DNA from: Massilia sp. PAMC28688
GTDB lineage: Bacteria > Pseudomonadota > Gammaproteobacteria > Burkholderiales > Burkholderiaceae_D
Assembly (NCBI RefSeq): GCF_019443445.1
Contig: NZ_CP080378.1
Span: forward strand, 2,790,001-2,854,000
Direction of reading: 5' to 3'
Length of the DNA stretch: 64,000 nucleotides
Shown here: piece by piece, positions 20,123 to 28,882 of the stretch
Layout: each line of letters begins with the position of its first letter
Position numbering within the stretch: the first letter of the stretch is position 1
Made by a program: the position numbers and the translations under genes
The notes under the pieces: generated by a model
Seen by the model: the letters and a program-made list of their open reading frames with translations, nothing else
Databases searched by the model: none
What the model was told of the DNA's origin: nothing

Positions 20123-20652
20123 GAGGCGGGTTCTTTTGATGAAGCGTGAGGGCGGGACGCCAGTTTACCGTAAATTCATGTGGCGGACGAAAAACCACGT
20201 CCCGGGGGCGCGCACGATTGAGTGGCTTTATGACAATAATTTTCGTGTAGAATCGTTAGCGGCATTTCAATGCTTTCCTGAATCCAAAAAGCGGCTATTG
20301 CCGTATACGATTACGCGAGATTTATTAAAGAAAACTCTTGCGTGCGCCACAATTCGGCACCATGTGTTGAAATGACTATGTGACAAGCTTTCCGGCAGAT
20401 AGCTTGATTTCAAACAATGAGACGTATGTGCGCGTAAGTTGTACTGGAAGCATATGAGTTTAATATCGTTTGAAACCGAGTGCGTGGGAAGCGAGTGGCG
20501 CGACAGCGCAATACGATCCGGCAGCGTTTCCCGGCAATAGGCAAGTTTGCTTGCCACAGGAGCGCGGTTCCGGGAACTTCTTTAGACGCAACATGGTCTT
20601 TTACAAAGTTCGTAGACGGCATTATTTCAACCAACACACACGAGGTACTATC
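20123..20652. other. 530-base AT-rich intergenic region upstream of an XRE-like regulator
   Basis: No gene is supported here. The stretch from about 20210 is clearly more AT-rich than its surroundings. It contains a perfect 8-base inverted repeat, TTTCAAAC at 20408-20415 and GTTTGAAA at 20468-20475. Between the arms lies a weak promoter-like pair, TTGTAC (20439-20444) and TAATAT (20461-20466) with a 16-base spacer. This would leave a ~180-base leader before the regulator at 20653. All of this is pattern-based. Confidence 0.4.
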
Positions 20653-21000
20653 ATGGCACACCATGCTTTGGCATCGCAGGAAAGCTACAACCCCAACCAC
20701 TTGCTCGACATTTTGCTGGGTAAGATGCAATTGAAGAACGACGCGGCGCTGTCGCGCATGCTCGAAGTGGCACCACCGGTGATCAGCAAGATTCGTCACC
20801 ACCGTCTGCCAGTGGGCGCTTCGCTGCTGATCCGCATGCACGAAGTGACCGGCATGAGCATTCGCGACTTGCGCGACCTGATGGGCGACCGCCGCACCAA
20901 GTATCGCCTGTCCGACGCCCAGGGCCGCCCAAAGCCAACGGAAGAGAAGGCAGCAGCGCCTGCCGATCCATCGGCCACGCCCGGCAACTATGCCCATTAA
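20653..21000 (+). CDS. Small XRE-like helix-turn-helix protein
   Basis: A 115-residue protein. Residues about 14-75 look like a Cro/XRE-type HTH: LLDILLGKMQLK, then DAALSRMLEV (helix 2) and APPVISKIRHHR (recognition helix), followed by SLLIRMHEVTGMSIRDLRDLMG. The C-terminal 35 residues are polar and Ala/Pro rich (KPTEEKAAAPADPS). ATG 20653 is preceded by GAGGT; the in-frame extension further upstream runs through AT-rich non-coding DNA. No partner gene is adjacent, so the target is unknown. The inverted repeat at 20408-20475 may be its own operator (inference). Confidence 0.75.
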   Translation: MAHHALASQESYNPNHLLDILLGKMQLKNDAALSRMLEVAPPVISKIRHHRLPVGASLLIRMHEVTGMSIRDLRDLMGDRRTKYRLSDAQGRPKPTEEKAAAPADPSATPGNYAH

Positions 21001-21006
21001 GACCGA

Positions 21007-21034
21007 CGGCATGACAGCACTGCTGTTCATGCCG
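21007..21034. terminator. Hairpin between convergent genes
   Basis: An 8-bp plus 5-bp stem (CGGCATGA-CAGCA / TGCTG-TCATGCCG, with a single bulged T) sits just after the stop of the HTH gene and before the convergent HDOD gene. There is no T-run, so it may act as a bidirectional terminator or as a transcript-end stabiliser. Confidence 0.45.
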
Positions 21035-21078
21035 CGGGGCGACTGAGTCCGCCTGGTAAGTGTGGTGCAGGCGGGCTG

Positions 21079-21918
21079 TCAGCCCATGAGTATCAGCGTG
21101 ATCTCCTCGAACTGCAGTTCGGTTTCGCGGAACACGTGCAGGCAGGCTTCTTCATTCAGTCCCAGTGCGGTCCACGCGGCCGACGACACTGCGGGCACCA
21201 GCTCGTCCTCTTCGCGCGCCACATCGAGCGCGTGAACGATGGCATTTGCCACATGGACAATCGTGGCAAGCATCCCCGCACCCGGCGCGTCCGGGTCGTG
21301 GTGGTACGCGATCGCCGTCGTCATCGTGTCCGAGAAATGCCAGCGTTGCCCCAGGGCCACGCCCGCATCCACATGGTCCACCCCCATCACCGCCCGCTCC
21401 GCTTCCAGCACAGCGCTATCATGGCTGCGCTTGTACGCCATCACGGCGGCGTAAGTGTCCGGATCGGCGGTGACCAGCACCAGGCGCCCGATATCGTGCA
21501 GCAGGCCGGCTGTGAAGGCAATGTCCTGGCTGTAGCGCACGCGGCGCGCAATCACCTGACAGCACACGGCAGTGGCAATGGAATGGCGCCAGAACGCCTT
21601 GTCATCAAAGCCCGGGCAGCGTCCCTGGGGGAAGCAGCCGGTGACGGCGGCGGCCGTGATCAAATTGCGCGTGGTCTGAAACCCCAGGAAGGTCAGGGCT
21701 TGCTGGACCGTCGTCACCTTGACCTGCAAGCCGTTGAGAGTGGCATTGGCCAGGCGCAGGGTCTTGGCCGTCAGGGCCTGGTCGTGCGACAGTTTTTTGG
21801 CCAGCACGGCAATGTCGGCATCTTCCTGATCAATGCTCGACAGCAGTTCCATGACCACGGCCGGCAGGGAAGGCAAGTCGTTGAGGTGGCGGACCAGGTC
21901 TGCGAGCGCCATCGTCAT
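21079..21918 (-). CDS. HDOD-domain signalling protein
   Basis: A 279-residue protein built from a single HDOD domain, the HD-related output domain found in many chemotaxis and c-di-GMP-linked signalling proteins. It has LPSLPAVVMELLSSIDQED at the start, DQALTAKTLRLANA, then AFTAGLLHDIGRLVL and GVDHVDAGVALGQRW, where HDOD/HD-like histidines sit. It overlaps the upstream 109-residue gene by 4 bases (ATGA), so they are co-translated. HDOD domains often lack phosphodiesterase activity; whether the LHDIG segment binds metal here is open. Confidence 0.87.
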   Translation of the reverse strand: MTMALADLVRHLNDLPSLPAVVMELLSSIDQEDADIAVLAKKLSHDQALTAKTLRLANATLNGLQVKVTTVQQALTFLGFQTTRNLITAAAVTGCFPQGRCPGFDDKAFWRHSIATAVCCQVIARRVRYSQDIAFTAGLLHDIGRLVLVTADPDTYAAVMAYKRSHDSAVLEAERAVMGVDHVDAGVALGQRWHFSDTMTTAIAYHHDPDAPGAGMLATIVHVANAIVHALDVAREEDELVPAVSSAAWTALGLNEEACLHVFRETELQFEEITLILMG

Positions 21919-22244
21919 GGCGCGATCTCCCGTTCCAGGCGATAGTCGGTGATATAGCGGCGCAGGATGCAGCTTGCCCAGTCGTCGTTGTTATCGGGAT
22001 CGTTCTTGCGAAACAGGACGGCCAGCCGGCGTTCCACACTGGCCGGATCGGGCGCCGCGCTTGCCTGTTCGCAGACGATGGGCAGCATGCCGATGCCGTG
22101 TCCCGGAAGCAGGCCGATGATTTGCTCGGTGAGCACCGCGCCCTTGGGCAGCAAGACATTGCCTTGCCGGTCAAGCAATTCGTCCGACAGCACCATGCCG
22201 GCACGGATATCGGTCAGCGGCAAGTGCTGGTGAGCTGCATTCAT
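21915..22244 (-). CDS. Stand-alone HD-GYP-associated N-terminal domain protein
   Basis: A 109-residue protein resembling the domain that usually precedes HD-GYP phosphodiesterase domains: DIRAGMVLSDELLDRQGNVL, then LPKGAVLTEQIIGLL. No HD domain follows in the same polypeptide; instead the next gene encodes an HDOD protein. This looks like a split two-protein module. ATG 22244 has a strong AGGAGG element; an ATG 33 bases upstream is less likely. Divergent from the histidine kinase gene. Confidence 0.7.
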   Translation of the reverse strand: MNAAHQHLPLTDIRAGMVLSDELLDRQGNVLLPKGAVLTEQIIGLLPGHGIGMLPIVCEQASAAPDPASVERRLAVLFRKNDPDNNDDWASCILRRYITDYRLEREIAP

Positions 22245-22361
22245 GGCGGCCTCCTGTGTGTCAGGCAATATTACCACCGGCCCGCAGCGGCGTCAGTGCA
22301 GATTTCTTGCCATTCACAAGTGCTTCGGCGTACATTGGCACTTACCAAGATGGGAGGATCG

Positions 22362-23960
22362 ATGTTCAGTATTCAGAGCAGGCTCAAGCTGCTGTTCGTC
22401 GTGATTGTCACGCTGGTCCTCGCCATTTCCGGAACATATACCCAGTATTCGCTGGGCAAGGAGCTCGAGGCCAGCAACCAGCGCCTGCGCCAGGGCGTGC
22501 TGACTCGCCTCCAGATCAGCTTGCCTTCGGCCCTGTGGGACCTGGACAAATCCAAGGTCGACAGCATTGTCGAAGCAGAAATGCTGCCGCCCGAAGTGGT
22601 CGCCATCCGCGTCTACGACACCTCGGTCGGCCTGTTTTCGGGCAAGCTGCGTACCGCCAATGGCAACCTTACCGACATCACCGCCGACATGGCCACGCCG
22701 CCCGGCACCGCGGTCGAAGCCTTGCTTGTGTTCCAGGACGGTGGCTCGGCCAGCGCCTCGATCAAGCCGGTTTCCGTGGGCCGGGTGGTGATCAATTTCA
22801 GCCGCGAGCAGATCGACGCGGCGCTGGCCTCCGAGCTCACGCGCAAGGTGGTTGAAGTCTTGCTGCTGGACGCGATCCTGGTGCTGGCGCTGTCGCTGTC
22901 GCTGCGGGTGGTGTTCGAGCCCCTGCGGCGCCTGCGCGACGGCCTGTTCGACCTGGCCACGCGTGGCACCGACGAAGTGGAAGAGTTGCCCGAAGACCGG
23001 CGCGACGAGCTGGGCGATGTGATCCGGGGCTTCAACCAGATCCAGCGCCGCCTGAAATCGACCATTGGCCGCATCCGCGAGGCCGAAGACGCGTCGCGCC
23101 GCTCGGCCCAGCAAACGGCGCAGGCGCTGACGGACCTGCGCCAGACCCAGGAATCACTGGTGCAGGCTGAAAGGCTGGCCTCGCTCGGAAGCCTGGTGGC
23201 GGGGGTGGCGCATGAAATCAACACCCCGGTCGGCATTGCCCTGACCAGCGCCTCGGTGCTCAAGAGCGCTACCGATGAAATCCAGCAGGCGGTGGCCAGC
23301 AGCGGCGTGAAGAAATCCGACATCCTGCGCTACCTTGACACGGCCAATGAAAGCGCGCGCTTGATCATGAACAATGCCTATAGGGCCGCGCACCTGATCC
23401 ACAGCTTCAAGCAGATTGCCGTCGACCAGACCAGCGAGGCGCGGCGCCCCTTTGGCCTGAAAGAATATATTGAAGAAATCGTGTCCAGCTTGCAGCCCAA
23501 GCTCAAGAAGATGCCGATCACCCTCAAGCTCGATTGCCCGCCCGATATCGTGCTCGACAGCTATCCGGGCGCGTTTGCGCAGGTGATCACCAACCTCACG
23601 CTCAACTGCGTGGAACATGCCTTTGCCCCCGATATGCCGGGCGTAATCGACATCAGCGCGCGCCTGGACGGCGATCTCGTGGAATTGAACGTCAAGGATG
23701 ACGGCAAGGGCATTGCGCCGGACGTGCTGGACCGCATCTTTGACCCCTTCTTCACCACGCGCCGCGGCCAGGGCGGCACCGGCCTGGGCCTCAATATCGT
23801 CTACAACCTCATCGCCAAGCAGTTTGCCGGGACCATCACGGTACACAGTACCCTGGGCGCGGGGACCCACTTCACACTGCGCTTCCCGCGCGTGACGGCG
23901 CAGTACGATGAGGGCGAGACCGTGCCGGCGCCCCCGGAAAAGGTGACGCCGGCGGCCTGA
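22362..23960 (+). CDS. Orphan sensor histidine kinase
   Basis: A 532-residue membrane sensor. It has TM1 at about residues 9-27, a ~140-residue periplasmic sensor region, TM2 near 165-185, then a HAMP-like linker and a coiled coil (RRSAQQTAQALTDLRQTQESL). The phospho-acceptor is H284 in VAHEINTP, followed by an HATPase domain with N (NLTLNCVEHAF), G1 (DDGKGIAPD), F (DPFFTT) and G2 (GGTGLGLNI) boxes. ATG 22362 has a GGGAGGA element; an in-frame ATG at 22350 overlaps it. No response regulator is adjacent, so its partner must be elsewhere. Confidence 0.92.
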   Translation: MFSIQSRLKLLFVVIVTLVLAISGTYTQYSLGKELEASNQRLRQGVLTRLQISLPSALWDLDKSKVDSIVEAEMLPPEVVAIRVYDTSVGLFSGKLRTANGNLTDITADMATPPGTAVEALLVFQDGGSASASIKPVSVGRVVINFSREQIDAALASELTRKVVEVLLLDAILVLALSLSLRVVFEPLRRLRDGLFDLATRGTDEVEELPEDRRDELGDVIRGFNQIQRRLKSTIGRIREAEDASRRSAQQTAQALTDLRQTQESLVQAERLASLGSLVAGVAHEINTPVGIALTSASVLKSATDEIQQAVASSGVKKSDILRYLDTANESARLIMNNAYRAAHLIHSFKQIAVDQTSEARRPFGLKEYIEEIVSSLQPKLKKMPITLKLDCPPDIVLDSYPGAFAQVITNLTLNCVEHAFAPDMPGVIDISARLDGDLVELNVKDDGKGIAPDVLDRIFDPFFTTRRGQGGTGLGLNIVYNLIAKQFAGTITVHSTLGAGTHFTLRFPRVTAQYDEGETVPAPPEKVTPAA

Positions 23961-24063
23961 GCACGTTCGACGGGTCCGCTTGAGGCCTGCCAAGCAAGAA
24001 GGCGTGAACTGTTGTATTCTCGGCATGCCTCAAGACCCCTGGACTCACACGTAAAGGATCAAC

Positions 24064-24672
24064 ATGAAACTGTACTTCAGCCCTGGCGCCTGCTCCCTGT
24101 CCCCCCACATCATCCTGCACGAAGCAGGCCTTGCCCACGAGACCGAGAAGGTCGATCTGCGGGCCAAGACCACGGCCAGCGGCAAGGATTTTCGCACCAT
24201 CAATCCCAAAGGCTATGTGCCGGCGCTGGAAACGGAGGGCGGCGTGGTCCTGACCGAAGGCCCTGCCATCGTGCAATACCTGGCCGACCAGGCGCCGGAA
24301 AAAGACCTGGTGCCGCCGGCCGGCAGCATCGAGCGCTACCAGGTCATTTCCTGGCTCAATTTCATTTCTACGGAAATTCACAAGAATTACAGCCCCCTGT
24401 TCAATCCCGCTGCGACCGATGACGTCAAGCACATGGCCAAGGGCAACCTGGCCAAGCGCTATGAGTACCTGGACCAGGAACTGGGGCAGCGCGACTATGT
24501 GTTCGGTTCTGCATTCTCGGTGGCCGATGCCTACCTGTTCGTGGTCACCAACTGGGCCGGCATGGTCAAGGTCGACCTGTCGGCGTATCCCAATGTGCAG
24601 GCATTCCAGGAGCGCGTCGGCGCCCGTCCTGCCGTGCAAAAAGCGCTCAGGCACGAGGGCTTGTTGACTTGA
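24064..24672 (+). CDS. Glutathione S-transferase, beta class-like
   Basis: A 202-residue cytosolic glutathione transferase. The thioredoxin-fold N-terminal domain begins MKLYFSPGACSLSPH with Cys10, the hallmark residue of the bacterial beta class, and continues with NPKGYVPALE (cis-Pro) and LTEGPAIVQYL (Glu-Ser/Gly glutathione contacts). The helical C-terminal domain has FSVADAYLFVVTNW. An AAGGA element precedes the ATG and a clear terminator follows, so it is monocistronic. The physiological electrophile is unknown. Confidence 0.93.
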   Translation: MKLYFSPGACSLSPHIILHEAGLAHETEKVDLRAKTTASGKDFRTINPKGYVPALETEGGVVLTEGPAIVQYLADQAPEKDLVPPAGSIERYQVISWLNFISTEIHKNYSPLFNPAATDDVKHMAKGNLAKRYEYLDQELGQRDYVFGSAFSVADAYLFVVTNWAGMVKVDLSAYPNVQAFQERVGARPAVQKALRHEGLLT

Positions 24673-24700
24673 GCTGAAGCTGCGATTTCCGCGACAAGAC

Positions 24701-24725
24701 ATCCCGCCCTGTGCGGGATTTTTTT
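24701..24725 (+). terminator. Rho-independent terminator of the GST gene
   Basis: A 7-bp stem ATCCCGC/GCGGGAT with a 5-base loop is followed by a run of seven T residues, 28 bases after the GST stop. Confidence 0.85.
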
Positions 24726-25177
24726 GCCCGTCGCCAGTTGCGCACTGTTATCACCTTGCTTACTTTAAGGATCGTCTAACGAAGGCCACGTACCATCGAG
24801 CGTGCCTGAGGCAAGGTGCAATGCAGCAATTGTCATGTTGCTCAGGCCTTTTTTGGCACCTTGATAACGATGGGATTGTCGCCTTGTCCAGAGCTGTTGC
24901 GCCGCAAAATTTTTTCACCATTCCTTGCTGTACCTCGCTTTTCTTTGGCGGTATAGTTCCCATGTAGCTGTTGCTTCGTAGCATTAGTTTGATGGTAAAA
25001 GATCCACACTGGCGCCCTGTGCTGCGCCCGTGAGCAACACCGTAGAGCTGCATCGATTGACATGGTTTGCGGAAACATCATGTTCACGATTGCCGCTTGC
25101 ACTGACGGGCCCTGCATCCGCCCGCCAGCCATACGCAGTCTGACATTCGCCCGCAACCTTTTTTGTAAAGTACCGAC
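24726..25177. other. 452-base region without a supported gene
   Basis: I see no gene, repeat or RNA that can be supported. Short minus-strand reading frames exist (one of 97 codons, 24760-25053), but they lack an RBS, have no recognisable motif and use atypical, Cys/Ser-rich codons. The part near 24890-25000 is AT-rich. The promoter of the downstream FtsH-like gene must lie in the right-hand end; CTGACA at 25140-25145 is the only -35-like hexamer noted, and it is not paired with a good -10. Confidence 0.4.
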
Positions 25178-27139
25178 ATGCCGAACCTTGCCGAACTCCA
25201 GATAGCCTTCAAGAATGTGTACGTGCGTATTGCCGCCGGACTGTTGGTGGCAACGGTCGTTGGCCTGGCAATCTACAAGTCCGATGTGCCGCAAGATCCC
25301 GCGCCCATCGTCCACTCCCAGGATATTTCGCGCATTACCGCGCTGGCGGCCGACAAGGCGCGCCTGGAATACCTGCTGGTGGCCAAGCCGCTGTCGGAGT
25401 CGCCCCGCTACGTCTTCAAATTCAAGAACGCGCCCCAGCTGCACGTGGTGAAGGTGCCAAGCACCTCCCACCTGTCGCTGGAGCGCGAAGTGCTGCTCAA
25501 GAATGCCATTCCTTACTCGATTGCCAAGGAAGACTACCTGGCCTCGCACAAGGCAGTGCTGCTCGACGAAGGGCAGAATGCCACCGCCGTGGCGCTGACG
25601 ACCTTTTTCAAGCGCTATGCATTTGAAATCTTCCTGGTCTGCCTGATCATCTACGCTCTCAAGTACGGTATTCCCGGCACGGGCATGAGCTCGGCAATCA
25701 TCATGCCGGACAAGCTCAAGGGCAGCATGGATGACCTGATCGGCATGGACGATATCAAGCAGGAAGTGCTGCACCTGGAAGACATGATCCGCAACCGCAA
25801 CGAGTACAAGTCGCACAATATCGACAAGCCGTTCAATGTCATGCTGACCGGCCCCGCCGGCACCGGCAAGACCAAGCTGGTCGGTTATCTGGCGAAAAAA
25901 CTCAATGTGCCGCTCATCCAGGCTTCCGGTTCGGCCCTGGAGTCGGGTTATGTGGGCGGCGGTTCCAAGGCCTTGAACGCCCTGTACCGCAAGGCGTGCG
26001 CGCGCGGCAGCTGCATCATTTTTCTGGACGAGGCGCAGACCCTGTTCATGCCGCGTGGCCGTGGCGAAAAGAAATGGGAAGACGACACTGCCAACACGCT
26101 GCTGGGGCTGCTGGACGGCGTCAAGAGCGACAAGGGCGCCAATGTGATCTGGGTGGTGGCATCGAACTTTGACGATGCCTCGAGCGAAATGGATGAGGCC
26201 ATGCTGCGCCGCTTTTCCGTCAAGATCAATTTCCGTCTGCCCAACAAGGGCGAACGCGGCGCGCTGCTCAAGAACTTCCTGGGCCGCAAGAAGGAAGGCC
26301 TGGTCGACTGGAATGATCTGGACCTGGGCCAGGTGGCGGAAATGACTGCCAACCTGAGCCCTGCGCTGCTGGAAAACGTTGTCGAGCGCGCCAGCATGAT
26401 CTCGATCCAGGAAAAAGCCATCATCAACACTGACCTGATGTTCCGCGCCTTCGAGCGCGCCACGCTGGGCCTGACCGACCGCGCCACCACGGCTGAAAAG
26501 CACAAGCAGCGCGAGCGCGTGGCACTGCACGAACTGGGCCACTTCTTCATGCAGATCGATCCCTACCTGCGCCAGGGCCTGACGCTGGAAGAAGTGAAGG
26601 AAAAGTCGCACCTGCTCAAGATCAGCACGGAGTCGGTATCGAAGCTGGGCGCGCTGGGCTACGTGCTGCAGTCGGGCGACGATGTGTCGCTGCGCACGCT
26701 GGAAGAACTGGAGCAGGATGTGATTCAGCTCTACGGCGGTGTCGCGGCCGAGGAACTGTTTTACGGCGCGCGCGGGATTTCCGTCGGCAGCCAGAACGAC
26801 ATTGAAAAGGCGACCAAGATGCTCAACCTCATGGTCAACCGCCTGTCGATGTACTCGCGCGCCAAGATCGATTACTCGCAGCTCAAGAACGAAGGCAGCG
26901 GCGACCATACGATCCGCCAGGTGGAAGAAAAATCCGACGAACTGTACAGCTACACGCTGGGCGCGATTCGCGACTACAAGGCCGTGATCGAATCGCTCAA
27001 GGATACGCTGCTGGACCAGTACGTGCTGTCCAAGGATGCCGTGTTCGAGCTGCTGGAAGAGCGTTACGAATTGCTCATGGCGCACATTGCCGTGCCGCGC
27101 CACGCCAACCTCAAGCTGTGCGGCGACCAGGTCGCTTAA
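25178..27139 (+). CDS. Divergent FtsH-like membrane AAA metalloprotease
   Basis: A 653-residue protein with FtsH architecture: TM1 at about 17-33, a ~110-residue extracytoplasmic region, TM2 at about 149-165, an AAA ATPase and an M41-like peptidase domain. Walker A is GPAGTGKT (225-232), Walker B IIFLDEAQ, pore loop SGYVGGG. The zinc motif is HELGH (451-455), with the distal Asp ligand probably in SQNDIEKAT (about 541). The second region of homology reads DEAMLRRFSVKI instead of the FtsH RPGRFDR motif, closer to other AAA clades. The canonical FtsH is normally encoded elsewhere, so this is likely a paralogue. It is monocistronic with a strong terminator. Substrates unknown. Confidence 0.88.
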   Translation: MPNLAELQIAFKNVYVRIAAGLLVATVVGLAIYKSDVPQDPAPIVHSQDISRITALAADKARLEYLLVAKPLSESPRYVFKFKNAPQLHVVKVPSTSHLSLEREVLLKNAIPYSIAKEDYLASHKAVLLDEGQNATAVALTTFFKRYAFEIFLVCLIIYALKYGIPGTGMSSAIIMPDKLKGSMDDLIGMDDIKQEVLHLEDMIRNRNEYKSHNIDKPFNVMLTGPAGTGKTKLVGYLAKKLNVPLIQASGSALESGYVGGGSKALNALYRKACARGSCIIFLDEAQTLFMPRGRGEKKWEDDTANTLLGLLDGVKSDKGANVIWVVASNFDDASSEMDEAMLRRFSVKINFRLPNKGERGALLKNFLGRKKEGLVDWNDLDLGQVAEMTANLSPALLENVVERASMISIQEKAIINTDLMFRAFERATLGLTDRATTAEKHKQRERVALHELGHFFMQIDPYLRQGLTLEEVKEKSHLLKISTESVSKLGALGYVLQSGDDVSLRTLEELEQDVIQLYGGVAAEELFYGARGISVGSQNDIEKATKMLNLMVNRLSMYSRAKIDYSQLKNEGSGDHTIRQVEEKSDELYSYTLGAIRDYKAVIESLKDTLLDQYVLSKDAVFELLEERYELLMAHIAVPRHANLKLCGDQVA

Positions 27140-27154
27140 GCGTCTGCGGCTGAC

Positions 27155-27185
27155 AAGAAAGGGACCTGCGGGTCCCTTTCTTCTT
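27155..27185 (+). terminator. Rho-independent terminator after the FtsH-like gene
   Basis: A 12-bp perfect stem (AAGAAAGGGACC / GGTCCCTTTCTT) with a TGCG loop begins 16 bases after the stop codon. The T-rich right arm supports termination. Confidence 0.85.
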
Positions 27186-27245
27186 GCCTGCCCGGTTTTT
27201 CCCTGCCATGCTGTGGCTCCCCACAGTCTTTGTCCCAACGATGCC

Positions 27246-27887
27246 ATGCTCAAGATTCGTCCCGCTTACACCTCGGCCGTGATGCTGCTGGCCGCCCTGC
27301 CTGCGCTCCCCGCCGCGCAGGCGCAAGCAAGTTCGGCCCCGGTGCGTGCACTCGAGATCAACAATACAGCCGCGCTCAAGCTGGCCGACATCGAGCGCCA
27401 GATCCAGCAATTGCAACTGGCCCCGGCCTTTACCGCAGCGGCGCTCAGTTCGCCTGCGCGGATCAAGGAGGGACAGGCGCTGGTGGCGCGCCTGCGCGAC
27501 CTGAGCGCGCGCCGCAGTGCCATTGCCGGCAGCCAGGCGAGCGCCATCAGCGCGCTCAGACAGTCCGCCCCCGGCGCCTGGCAGGGCATCGACAGCTACC
27601 TGGCGCAGGGCGCGCAGGTGCACCAGCAATTGCACACTGCCCGCGCCGAGGTGGCGGATGCGGCCGACGCGGTGCTGGCCTGGGCCGGCGAGCAGGGCGC
27701 CGCCTTGCGCGCGGAAAACGGGCGCCTGCGGATGGACTCGCCCGCGCAGCAGCAGCGCTTTGATCAGTTGTTCGCGCGCCTGGAAGCGGCCATGGCGCAG
27801 CACGAACGCGCGGTCGACGCCAGCGAACGCTATCGCAAGGCCAATCAGGGCCGGCTGCAGCGCCAGCCGATCCCGTCACAGTATTGA
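27246..27887 (+). CDS. Exported helical protein of unknown function
   Basis: A 213-residue protein with a signal peptide (residues 1-26, VMLLAALPALPAAQAQA with a likely Ala-X-Ala cleavage site). The mature part is Ala/Gln/Arg rich and predicted helical, with heptad-like stretches (LADIERQIQQLQ, RFDQLFARLEAAMAQHERAV). No catalytic motif is visible. ATG 27246 follows a terminator by about 60 bases, so it has its own promoter. It is convergent with the PA2778-like gene, 16 bases away. It could be a periplasmic coiled-coil or adaptor protein; not identified. Confidence 0.7.
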   Translation: MLKIRPAYTSAVMLLAALPALPAAQAQASSAPVRALEINNTAALKLADIERQIQQLQLAPAFTAAALSSPARIKEGQALVARLRDLSARRSAIAGSQASAISALRQSAPGAWQGIDSYLAQGAQVHQQLHTARAEVADAADAVLAWAGEQGAALRAENGRLRMDSPAQQQRFDQLFARLEAAMAQHERAVDASERYRKANQGRLQRQPIPSQY

Positions 27888-27903
27888 TGTCAAGGAGGGC
27901 GCG

Positions 27904-28872
27904 CTAGCGCTGGCCGGCCTGTTCAGCCCGGGCAATCGTCTGCAGGGTATCTTGCGCCGCTGCGCGCCACTGGCCGCCGAGAGCCACGGCTTTTTCCGCC
28001 GCTGCGCGCGCCTCGGGCAGGCGCTGTAATTCCATGAGCACATAGGCGAGGTTGTTGAAGGCGGCGCCACTGTCCGGATGGGCAATGGTGGCGCGCTCGA
28101 GCGCGATAGCAGCTGCCGCCCGGTCGCCGGCCGCGTAGGCGGTATTGCCCAGCCCCAGGTGGAAGGCCAGGTTGCGTGGCCAGCGCTGGACTGCAGCAGC
28201 ATAGGTCTGGCGGGCCGCACCGGGGTGGCTGCTTTTCTCAAATGCCAGCAGGGCCTCGAGCACGTCGGCTTCGCTGGCGGAAACCGGCAAGCTGCCCGGC
28301 GGCAGCGTCTGCATGCCCCAGTACGCACTGCGCTTCCAGGTATGTTCAAAAGTCGACAGCGGCATGGCCAGCCGTTCGGTGGTGCCTGAATGCAGGAGGA
28401 TTTCGTTGCGGTCGAGGTCATACCCGATGGCCACCGCGTAGTGCCACCTGGGGGCGATGGGCAGGCTCAGGTTTTGCAGGACCAGCACCGGCCTGCCTGC
28501 TGCCAGTTCGGCCAGCAGGGCATCCATGCGCGGCGCAATGGTGATGCTGAAGGCGCCGTTGCGCCGGCCGGCGGCCAGCATTTCCACCTGCAGGCTGCCT
28601 TGACGCGCGGGAATATAGACTTGCGCAACCAGGGCGTCGGCATCGGCGGCAAAGCCTGCCGCGCGCAGCGCCATGGCCAGCGCTGCCGGCCCGCATTGAT
28701 AGCGTTCCTGGGCAATGAATGGCGTTCCCGTTAAGGCGACCCGGCGCGGCATGTCCGCCGGGACGGCAGCCATGAGCGCCCGGGTCTGCGTGGCGCATCC
28801 GGTGAGCAGCATCAGGAGCAGGCTCAGGATGACAAGCCGTCCCTGCAGCAGGGAAAAACGGATGCGCAACAT
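27904..28872 (-). CDS. PA2778-family C39-like cysteine peptidase lipoprotein
   Basis: A 322-residue lipoprotein. The signal ends in the lipobox LTGC (Cys near residue 25). The central domain is a C39-like peptidase: YQCGPAALAMAL contains the nucleophile Cys, WHYAVAIGYDLDRNEILLHSG contains the catalytic His and Asp. The C-terminal ~100 residues form two TPR-like helical repeats (NLAFHLGLGNTAYAAGDR and AAFNNLAYVLMELQRLPEA). The arrangement matches the PA2778 family of Pseudomonas. It lies 10 bases downstream of the PA2779-like gene, so they form an operon. The natural substrate is unknown. Confidence 0.86.
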   Translation of the reverse strand: MLRIRFSLLQGRLVILSLLLMLLTGCATQTRALMAAVPADMPRRVALTGTPFIAQERYQCGPAALAMALRAAGFAADADALVAQVYIPARQGSLQVEMLAAGRRNGAFSITIAPRMDALLAELAAGRPVLVLQNLSLPIAPRWHYAVAIGYDLDRNEILLHSGTTERLAMPLSTFEHTWKRSAYWGMQTLPPGSLPVSASEADVLEALLAFEKSSHPGAARQTYAAAVQRWPRNLAFHLGLGNTAYAAGDRAAAAIALERATIAHPDSGAAFNNLAYVLMELQRLPEARAAAEKAVALGGQWRAAAQDTLQTIARAEQAGQR

Positions 28873-28882
28873 GCAGCGCTGT

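Noticed and set aside
20267..20557. 96-codon minus-strand frame in the AT-rich region upstream of the XRE-like gene
   Set aside because: It spans the promoter-like region and has no RBS or homology.
24760..25053. 97-codon minus-strand frame in the region before the FtsH-like gene
   Set aside because: No RBS, no motif and unusual codon use. An alternative frame ending in KVPKKA was also looked at and is equally unsupported.
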